Under the pieces are notes generated by a model. It was not told the DNA's origin. It saw only the letters and a list, made by a program, of their open reading frames with translations, and ran no database searches. A program made the translations under genes and the position numbers. DNA of 19,806 nt. Origin: an uncultured Acetobacter sp. (GTDB lineage: Bacteria > Pseudomonadota > Alphaproteobacteria > Acetobacterales > Acetobacteraceae). Of the stretch, positions 14,684 through 19,806 are shown one piece after another (within the stretch, counting starts at the first letter, position 1; each line of letters opens with the position of its first letter). The stretch is from positions 1 through 19,806 of the forward strand of contig NZ_CALLXM010000041.1 of NCBI RefSeq assembly GCF_937875265.1, in the 5' to 3' direction.

Positions 14684-15694
14684 ATGTCAGGAGCAAAGTG
14701 TCCGACACTCCTTTTTGTAGCGGGCAGTTTGCTCCTTATGCCGGGTCTGGCTCTGGCCGCAGGCGCGGATCCTTCAGTTCCGGTTCCGTCGGTCAGGCAG
14801 GAAGGAGGTCAGCCAGTACAGGCTGATCAGGAGGGAGCACCATCTCCCACACTTACTCCGGCAGAGCCGGTGCTGAAGGAAGCGCCACCCCTGCCGGAAA
14901 TCCCCGTGCTAAATGAAGACGATGCACGGGCAGAAGCTACACGGTTAACCAGCGCCTTCCGGCACGAAGTGCCTGTGGCGCTGAAGGTTTCTGCTGTGCA
15001 GAAGGCTGCATGGATTATGCTTGCACAGGAGCAGTTGCAGCAGTCGTCTTTTCCGCTAGACCGCCCACAGGTGGTGCTGGTGGTTGACCGCAATCCTGCA
15101 GTGCAGCGTATGTGCCTGATGCTGGCCCTTCCTGGCCGGTCAGACTGGCAGGTTATTGGCAGCACCAAGGTATCCACGGGCACAACCGGGCGAAAATTCT
15201 ACTACATCACCCCCACCGGTGTGTTTAACAATACGGCTGATATTCTTGGGTACCGCGCTTTGGGCACCAAGAATGAAAACGGTATTATGGGCAACGGCAC
15301 CAAAGGTATGCGGGTGTGGGATTTTGGCTGGCAATGGGCTGAAAAAGGCTGGCTTCCGTCCCGTGAAAAAGGGCAGATCCGGCTGGAAATGCACGCAACG
15401 GATCCTGTCTATCTGGAAAGTCGTCTGGGCCATGTGGCATCGGAAGGCTGTATCCGTATCCCGTCATCCCTGAATATTTTTATCGATAAGCACGGGCTTA
15501 TTGATGTGGAAGATGAGCAGATGGCGGTGATTGATAATCGCTTCCGTGCTCTGCTGCGGCCTGACCGCGTTGTGTCCTCGCTGGCAGGGTCTGCCGTAAT
15601 TGTGGTGGACAGCGCCAGCCGACCTGATCTGGCCCATGTGAATCTTAGTGAGAACAAGGCAGCTACGCGTCACGCAGTGCAGACTCATAGTTAA
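14684..15694 (+). CDS. Secreted L,D-transpeptidase (YkuD) family protein
   Basis: The 336-residue protein starts with a signal peptide (basic/polar start, hydrophobic core LLFVAGSLLLMPGLALA, likely cleavage after ALA at residue 25). A Pro/Glu-rich spacer (about 28-75) follows, then a YkuD-like catalytic domain. His237 lies in EMHATDP, and the nucleophile Cys256 lies in ASEGCIRIP. The classic motif is SHGC; here Glu replaces the His before Gly, as in some relatives. Family members cut or join peptidoglycan peptides in the periplasm, for example 3-3 crosslinks or attachment of proteins. Which of these applies cannot be read. The ATG at 14684 has a good AGGAGAG upstream. The gene ends ahead of a strong bidirectional terminator shared with the convergent DUF3597 gene. 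Confidence 0.85.
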   Translation: MSGAKCPTLLFVAGSLLLMPGLALAAGADPSVPVPSVRQEGGQPVQADQEGAPSPTLTPAEPVLKEAPPLPEIPVLNEDDARAEATRLTSAFRHEVPVALKVSAVQKAAWIMLAQEQLQQSSFPLDRPQVVLVVDRNPAVQRMCLMLALPGRSDWQVIGSTKVSTGTTGRKFYYITPTGVFNNTADILGYRALGTKNENGIMGNGTKGMRVWDFGWQWAEKGWLPSREKGQIRLEMHATDPVYLESRLGHVASEGCIRIPSSLNIFIDKHGLIDVEDEQMAVIDNRFRALLRPDRVVSSLAGSAVIVVDSASRPDLAHVNLSENKAATRHAVQTHS

Positions 15695-15758
15695 ACCGTC
15701 CTCAGAAGGCTGCGCGTAAAATGGCGAGGCCAGCAATGCCTTCGTATTGTATTCATAG

Positions 15759-15795
15759 AAAAAGGCGTGCGAGGTTTCCCCCGCACGCCTTTTTT
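15759..15795. terminator. Bidirectional intrinsic terminator
   Basis: GGCGTGCG (15764-15771) and CGCACGCC (15782-15789) form a perfect 8-base GC stem with a 10-base loop. It is flanked by AAAAA on the left and TTTTTT on the right, so it works as a terminator on both strands. It serves the L,D-transpeptidase gene from the left and the DUF3597 gene from the right. Confidence 0.92.
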
Positions 15796-15815
15796 GTATT
15801 CGTCAGGCTGTAGGA

Positions 15816-16214
15816 TTACAGGCCAGCAGGAACCTTGCCGCCGTTGGCAGCCAGTTTCTGGCGGACTTCCTTGATCAGCCACACGTTCATGCTGGCAGAA
15901 TCATTGGTGTCGCCCGTGTAGCCCAGTTCAGCTGCCAGCTTTTTGCGAGCATCGAGAGAGCTGTCCAGACCCAGCAGCTTCAGCAGGTCAACAATGGACT
16001 CTTTCCAGTTGAGGTTCTGTCCGTTCTGGGCAGCCAGACCGGTCAGGACGGCATCAATATCCACCGGGGCAGCAGGGGCCGCAGCAGCGGCAGCAGCCGG
16101 AGAAGCTGACGGGTTGGCAGCCTGAGTGGCCGGGGCGTCAGCCGGAGCAGCTGACGGAGTTGCAGCGTTGGCGTGATGAAAAATGGAGGAGAGAATTGTG
16201 CCGAAAATGCTCAT
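15816..16214 (-). CDS. DUF3597 domain protein
   Basis: The 132-residue protein begins MSIFGTILSSIFHHA, the usual opening of DUF3597 proteins. An Ala/Pro-rich low-complexity segment (about residues 16-52) follows. The conserved C-terminal domain carries LNWKESIVDLLKLLGLDSSLDARKKLAAELGYTGD and ends NGGKVPAGL. The function of the family is unknown; the helical domain is highly conserved and resembles a small binding module. The ATG at 16214-16212 has AAGGA 8 bases upstream; an upstream ATG at 16253 lacks family similarity. No signal peptide of standard form is seen, though the first 12 residues are hydrophobic. It is a single gene between ahcY and the bidirectional terminator. Confidence 0.88.
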   Translation of the reverse strand: MSIFGTILSSIFHHANAATPSAAPADAPATQAANPSASPAAAAAAAPAAPVDIDAVLTGLAAQNGQNLNWKESIVDLLKLLGLDSSLDARKKLAAELGYTGDTNDSASMNVWLIKEVRQKLAANGGKVPAGL

Positions 16215-16294
16215 TCTAAAAATCCTTTTGCAACAGACAACATCCAGCAACAAACACGGGAAGCGTGTTCACATGCTGAACCATGTTCCTTCAA

Positions 16295-16322
16295 ACCATA
16301 CACCAATAGGAATGGTTGCAAA
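16295..16322 (-). promoter_or_regulatory. Possible promoter of the DUF3597 gene
   Basis: On the minus strand TTTGCA (16322-16317) and TATGGT (16300-16295) are 16 bases apart, each matching 4 of 6 bases of the standard hexamers. They lie about 80 bases before the ATG. An inverted repeat GTTCG/CGAAC (16333-16337, 16345-16349) sits just upstream and could bind a regulator. The call is tentative. Confidence 0.25.
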
Positions 16323-16368
16323 GAAAAGTGATGTTCGGGTTGATCGAACTGCATGTCTGAGGAGCACT

Positions 16369-16396
16369 CCCTGCCTGCCTTATGGGCAGAGCAGGG
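16369..16396. repeat. Hairpin downstream of ahcY
   Basis: CCCTGCCTGCC (16369-16379) pairs with GGCAGAGCAGGG (16385-16396) over 11 base pairs with one bulged base and a TTATG loop. There is no T run on either side. It lies about 70 bases past the ahcY stop and may stabilise or help end that message. A second pair, GGCTGCC/GGCAGCC, lies closer to ahcY (about 16418-16448). Confidence 0.45.
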
Positions 16397-16466
16397 CAAT
16401 GCAGGGGGAGAGACGCGGCTGCCAGCCCTGAAGGCTAAAGGGCAGCCGGATCTGCTCTGGGTTGTC

Positions 16467-17756
16467 TTAGTAGCGGTATTCTTCGTGCTTGAACGGGCCG
16501 CTGAGGGGCACGTCAATGTAGTCAGCCTGCTTCTGGCTCAGTTTGCTCAGCTGAGCGCCAACCTTTGCCAGGTGCAGGAAGGCCACTTTCTCATCCAGCT
16601 TTTTAGGCAGGGTGTAGACTTTGGCTTCGTACTTGCCTTCCGGTGCCGTCCACAGCTCGATCTGAGCCAGTGTCTGGTTGGTGAAGGAGGCAGACATCAC
16701 AAAGGACGGGTGACCAGTGGCATTGCCCAGGTTTACCAGGCGGCCTTCAGACAGGATGATCAGGCGCTTGCCATCAGGGAACACAACTTCGTCCACCTGC
16801 GGCTTGATGTTGTCCCATGTGAAGTTGCGCAGGGCACCGATCTGAATTTCAGAATCGAAGTGGCCGATGTTGCACACAATGGCGCGGTGTTTCATGGCGC
16901 GCATGTCGTCCAGCGTGATGACATCCACGTTGCCGGTTGCGGTCACGAAGATATCGCCACGGGGAGCGGCTTCTTCCATCGTTACAACTTCATAGCCTTC
17001 CATAGCGGCCTGAAGAGCGCAGATCGGGTCAACTTCCGTCACCAGTACGCGGCAACCTGCGTTGCGCAGGGAGGCAGCGGAGCCTTTGCCCACGTCACCA
17101 TAGCCAGCCACAACAGCAACCTTGCCAGCCATCATCACGTCCGTGCCACGGCGGATGGCGTCAACCAGGCTTTCGCGGCAGCCATACAGGTTGTCGAACT
17201 TGGACTTGGTAACGCTGTCATTCACGTTGATGGCCGGAACCTTCAGCGTGCCTTTTTTCTGCATTTCCCACAGGCGATGAACACCCGTTGTGGTTTCTTC
17301 AGAAAGGCCTTTCACGTTGGCCAGCAGTTCCGGATATTTGTCATGCATCATGACGGTCAGGTCACCGCCATCATCCAGAATCATGTTCGGGGTCCAGCCA
17401 TCGGGGCCCTGAATGGTCTGCTCAATGCACCAGTTGAATTCGTCTTCCGTCAGACCTTTCCATGCGAACACGGGAATGCCAGCAGCAGCAATAGCCGCAG
17501 CAGCCTGATCCTGCGTGGAGAAAATGTTGCAGGAAGACCAGCGCACGGTAGCGCCCAGAGCAGTCAGCGTTTCAATCAGAACGGCAGTCTGGATGGTCAT
17601 GTGCAGGCAGCCTGCAATGCGCGCCCCCTTCAGCGGCTGGCTGGCACCGTATTCTTCACGGAGCGCCATCAGGCCAGGCATTTCGCCTTCGGCAATGGAA
17701 ATTTCCTTGCGGCCCCAGTCTGCGAGCGAGAGGTCCTTAACCTTATAGTCGGTCAT
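16467..17756 (-). CDS. ahcY: Adenosylhomocysteinase (S-adenosylhomocysteine hydrolase)
   Basis: The 429-residue NAD-containing enzyme splits S-adenosylhomocysteine into adenosine and homocysteine, clearing the product of methylation reactions. Visible landmarks are LADWGRKEISIAEGEMPGLM at residues 11-30, GCLHMTIQTAVLIETL at 49-64, ILDDGGD at 126-132, and the catalytic VNDSVTKSKFDN at 178-189 (Lys184, Asp188 by position). The NAD loop VAGYGDVGKGSA is at 216-227, and the typical end PLSGPFKHEEYRY closes the protein. Length is normal for the short bacterial form. The ATG at 17756-17754 has GAAGG about 10 bases upstream. I searched its roughly 150-base leader for an SAH riboswitch and did not find the known pattern. 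It diverges from the acyltransferase gene. Confidence 0.97.
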   Translation of the reverse strand: MTDYKVKDLSLADWGRKEISIAEGEMPGLMALREEYGASQPLKGARIAGCLHMTIQTAVLIETLTALGATVRWSSCNIFSTQDQAAAAIAAAGIPVFAWKGLTEDEFNWCIEQTIQGPDGWTPNMILDDGGDLTVMMHDKYPELLANVKGLSEETTTGVHRLWEMQKKGTLKVPAINVNDSVTKSKFDNLYGCRESLVDAIRRGTDVMMAGKVAVVAGYGDVGKGSAASLRNAGCRVLVTEVDPICALQAAMEGYEVVTMEEAAPRGDIFVTATGNVDVITLDDMRAMKHRAIVCNIGHFDSEIQIGALRNFTWDNIKPQVDEVVFPDGKRLIILSEGRLVNLGNATGHPSFVMSASFTNQTLAQIELWTAPEGKYEAKVYTLPKKLDEKVAFLHLAKVGAQLSKLSQKQADYIDVPLSGPFKHEEYRY

Positions 17757-17803
17757 GCTTGTACTGCCTTCTGATCAAAATCGAGGGTTTCTATACATCC
17801 TGG

Positions 17804-17872
17804 AAGGCGGGCAGGCCAGCCGTAACCCGCACCCTTCATGCGCAAACCTGCGCCATACCTTGCAAGGCGGGC
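17804..17872. repeat. Direct repeat pair in the ahcY/plsC divergent region
   Basis: AAGGCGGGC occurs at 17804-17812 and 17864-17872, exactly 60 bases apart, each preceded by TG plus one variable base. The second copy overlaps the perfect palindrome CCTTGCAAGG (17858-17867). The two sites lie 48 and 108 bases upstream of ahcY, in the 176-base gap to the acyltransferase gene. They could be binding sites for one regulator; this is a suggestion from layout only. Confidence 0.35.
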
Positions 17873-17932
17873 TGTTTTCTGGTCTCCACAAGGCAGATTA
17901 TCCCTTTAGAATTTTGCTGGTCTGGCGCGCTC

Positions 17933-18685
17933 ATGGCTCTGCTTCGCTCCGTTTTGTTCAACATTATGGCTCTGCTGCTCACCCTGATGATGGGGGTAGG
18001 TGCCTTTCCCATCCGCTTGTTCGCGAAGAAGCTGGCACTCCCCTATGCCAAACTCTGGAGCCGGCTGATGCTCATGCTGTTCCGCGATATCTGCGGGGTG
18101 GATGTGCGCATTACCGGGCAGGAAAATCTGGCCGCAGCAGGAACCGGACCAATGCTGATCGCCTCACAGCATCAGTCTGCCTTTGATACTCTGATCTGGA
18201 TGCTGCTGGTGCCTTACCCCTCTTACGTGATGAAAGGGGAGCTGCGCCGTATTCCACTACTCGGCCCAATGCTGGTGCTGGCAGGCATGATGCCCATTGA
18301 GCGGGCAGCCGGAGCCAAGGCCATGCGTGCGCTGCTGCGTGAGACGGAAAAGGCAGTTGAAGCTGGTAAGCAGATTATTATTTTCCCCGAAGGTACCCGC
18401 ACTGCCCCCGGTGAGCACGTTGCGCTCAAACCCGGTATTGCAGCGATGGCGGCCCATGCCGGGCTGCCGGTTGTGCCGGTGGCCACCAATTCCGGCTTTT
18501 TCTGGGGGCGGAATGCTTTTCTGAAGCGGTCTGGCGTGCTGCATGTGGCTATTGGAGCGCCTATTGCTCCGGTCAACCGGAAGCTCCTGCTGGGTGAGAT
18601 TGAGAGCAGCTGGCGGGTTCTGGAACACGACTTTGCTGCGCAGGATCGGATTGCACAGGCCAGAGCGGCATCCCGGAGGGGATAA
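17933..18685 (+). CDS. plsC: PlsC-type 1-acyl-glycerol-3-phosphate acyltransferase
   Basis: The 250-residue membrane-bound acyltransferase opens with a hydrophobic anchor (LFNIMALLLTLMMGVGAF, about residues 8-25). All four family blocks follow: HQSAFD (His80, Asp85), the substrate block around GELRRIPLLG, FPEGTR at 151-156, and a final LPVVPVATNS at 178-187. KPGIA at 166-170 is also typical. PlsC adds the second acyl chain to lysophosphatidic acid to give phosphatidic acid. The upstream PlsY gives the substrate for that step. The ATG at 17933 is chosen because MALLRSVLFN fits the family start; earlier in-frame codons would run into the ahcY leader. The ribosome site is weak. Several PlsC paralogues are common, so this may be a second copy with other lipid substrates. 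Confidence 0.88.
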   Translation: MALLRSVLFNIMALLLTLMMGVGAFPIRLFAKKLALPYAKLWSRLMLMLFRDICGVDVRITGQENLAAAGTGPMLIASQHQSAFDTLIWMLLVPYPSYVMKGELRRIPLLGPMLVLAGMMPIERAAGAKAMRALLRETEKAVEAGKQIIIFPEGTRTAPGEHVALKPGIAAMAAHAGLPVVPVATNSGFFWGRNAFLKRSGVLHVAIGAPIAPVNRKLLLGEIESSWRVLEHDFAAQDRIAQARAASRRG

Positions 18686-19092
18686 CTCCGAACATCCTGT
18701 GGATAACTTTGTGGATGCACATCCTCAATTTTTCCGGTCCGGCAGGTAAATCTTTGTTTTTCATGTGGCGCGCCAGTAAAGCACAACGTGAATACTAGTA
18801 AAGAAATAAGTTCTGTTTTTGTTGAAAATTAAGAAAACCCTTAAAAAATAAGCATTTTTCAAATTTTAAACTTTTGTGAAGGTGTGTCTTGAGATTGTCA
18901 TTTTTTTGGCCGTAGCCCGAAGCGGTGCTTGCTGCCGGGGCAGGGGCCAGATGTGGACAAAAATCGGTCTGTCTGAAAAAACAGCAACGCGGGAGCCTGT
19001 CGCACAGGAAGGCAGAGAAGCCTGAGGGTAAATTTGAGACGGCATGAAAATCTGGTAAGCTTTCTGGACCCTTTGCTCAGCCAGAGTTTTTC
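18686..19092. other. Gene-free AT-rich region with DnaA-box-like sites; candidate replication origin
   Basis: This 407-base gap has no coding frame. TGTGGATAA at 18698-18706 is a perfect DnaA box (TTATCCACA on the minus strand). TGTGGACAA at 18952-18960 differs by one base and TGTGGATGC at 18710-18718 by two. Between them, 18791-18870 has only 15 G/C in 80 bases, against GC-rich surroundings. AGTAAAG is repeated at 18775-18781 and 18797-18803, 22 bases apart, and GGATAACT at 18680-18687 and 18701-18708. Boxes next to an AT-rich unwinding tract are the usual anatomy of a bacterial origin. Other explanations are a strong regulatory region or a site for nucleoid proteins. No dnaA, hemE, parAB or gidAB is nearby to confirm it. 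Confidence 0.35.
19029..19056 (+). promoter_or_regulatory. Possible promoter for the methyltransferase gene
   Basis: A TTGAGA hexamer (about 19034), 5 of 6 to the standard -35, is followed after 16 bases by TAAGCT, only 3 of 6 to the -10. It lies about 35-60 bases before the ATG at 19093. It is weak evidence, listed because nothing better is visible there. Confidence 0.2.
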
Positions 19093-19782
19093 ATGCCTCA
19101 GATGATACCCGCAGTTCCCCTTCCGCCCTTTTTGCTGCGCAATGCGCGTATCCTGCCAAATAGGGACGATATTCTGCCGTTACTGCCCAAAAAGGCCGTG
19201 ATTGCGGAAGTGGGTGTGATGACGGGTGATTTCTCTCAGAAGATCCTCAGCATCTGCAAACCCCGGCAGTTTTATGCGCTGGATATTTTCAATGTGCATG
19301 AATTACCCGAAGTCTGGGGGCGTCCGTCGTCTGAAATGTTCGCGCATAAAACGCATCAGGCATTCTATGAATCCCGTTTTGCTCATCAGATTGCGCAAGG
19401 GCAGGTCAAGGTTCTGGCAGGCGATAGTGGCGTCATGCTGGAACAACTGCCTGAGCATGGTGTGGACGTTATTTATCTGGATGCTGACCATAATTATCAA
19501 GCTGTGGTGCGGGACCTTGAACTCTGTGAGAAAAAGCTGAAGCCCCATACCGGCCTTCTGGTGCTGAATGATTACATCATGGCAGATGGCGGCGGCCCCT
19601 ATGGCGTGATTCAGGCGGCGCATGAATTTATGCTGCGTCATGGTTGGGAAATGGTTATTTTTGCCCTTCAGGACTACATGTATTGCGACATTGTGTTGCG
19701 CAAACACCCAGCAACCCGCCCGCGCCGTATTCTGCAAAGACTGGTGCAGAGGCTGGGCTATACCAAACTGGGGCGGTTCTGA
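19093..19782 (+). CDS. Class I SAM-dependent methyltransferase
   Basis: The 229-residue soluble protein has a Rossmann methyltransferase core. Motif I is AEVGVMTGDFSQ (residues 38-49), the acidic end of strand 2 is ALDIF (Asp64), and the post-core segment DVIYLDADHNYQAVVRDLE is at 125-143 followed by GLLVLNDYI at 154-162. DADHxY with an aspartate-rich strand 4 is typical of the Methyltransf_24 group, which includes enzymes acting on sugars, lipids and small molecules; the acceptor cannot be deduced. The C-terminus is basic (RPRRILQRLVQRLG). The ATG at 19093 has only a weak AGAG upstream, and a second ATG follows at codon 4. Product S-adenosylhomocysteine would be cleared by AhcY nearby, but I infer no functional link from distance alone. 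Confidence 0.82.
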   Translation: MPQMIPAVPLPPFLLRNARILPNRDDILPLLPKKAVIAEVGVMTGDFSQKILSICKPRQFYALDIFNVHELPEVWGRPSSEMFAHKTHQAFYESRFAHQIAQGQVKVLAGDSGVMLEQLPEHGVDVIYLDADHNYQAVVRDLELCEKKLKPHTGLLVLNDYIMADGGGPYGVIQAAHEFMLRHGWEMVIFALQDYMYCDIVLRKHPATRPRRILQRLVQRLGYTKLGRF

Positions 19783-19806
19783 GTGCGTAAGGCTCTGTCT
19801 CTGGCA

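Noticed and set aside
16266..16289. LexA (SOS) operator of the alphaproteobacterial type before the DUF3597 gene
   Set aside because: That operator is a direct repeat GTTC-N7-GTTC; the copies here are inverted (GTTC...GAAC...GTTC with spacings 7 and 3).
17757..17900. SAH or SAM riboswitch upstream of ahcY
   Set aside because: The conserved core sequences of the known SAH and SAM-II classes were not found by eye in the leader; only generic short stems were seen. A covariance-model search would settle it.
18829..18844. CtrA-type site TTAA-N7-TTAA in the AT-rich gap
   Set aside because: The spacing here is 8 bases, one too many, and chance TTAA pairs are expected in such AT-rich DNA.

Overview
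The window reads as chromosomal DNA from a GC-rich alphaproteobacterium. The best fit is an acetic acid bacterium (Acetobacteraceae, Acetobacter-like). This is inferred from the style of the proteins (DUF3597, the alphaproteobacterial ComEC with a decayed C-terminus, ZapE/AFG1, the odhA-sucB-lpd cluster) and from the arrangement pyrB-pyrC-plsY-dprA. No tRNA, rRNA, CRISPR array, insertion sequence or phage gene was seen. All complete genes look intact. This is mostly core-genome housekeeping DNA, and I see no clearly new multi-gene system.

Left block (1-4401, minus strand): a tightly packed run gltX > pyrB > pyrC' > plsY > dprA. Every junction overlaps by 4-8 bases, so the genes are probably co-transcribed and translationally coupled. 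pyrC' lacks most catalytic residues of dihydroorotase and is probably a structural partner of aspartate transcarbamoylase. comEC diverges from gltX across only 38 bases, so two DNA-uptake genes (dprA, comEC) flank the run.

Middle (6694-8354): a small AhpD-like/carboxymuconolactone decarboxylase family protein on the minus strand diverges from a zapE/AFG1-type ATPase on the plus strand.

TCA block (8575-14619, plus strand): sucA, sucB and lpd encode all three components of 2-oxoglutarate dehydrogenase. Lpd carries its own N-terminal lipoyl domain, 55/78 identical (hand alignment) to that of SucB. Two hairpins lie between sucA and sucB, and a good intrinsic terminator lies between sucB and lpd, so lpd output may be set apart from sucAB.

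Right block (14684-19782): a secreted L,D-transpeptidase-like protein and a DUF3597 protein converge on a strong bidirectional terminator. Next come ahcY (minus) and a divergent plsC-type acyltransferase (plus). A 407-base gene-free stretch follows, with a core only 19% G+C and DnaA-box-like 9-mers, which is a candidate replication origin or other special site. A class I methyltransferase closes the window.
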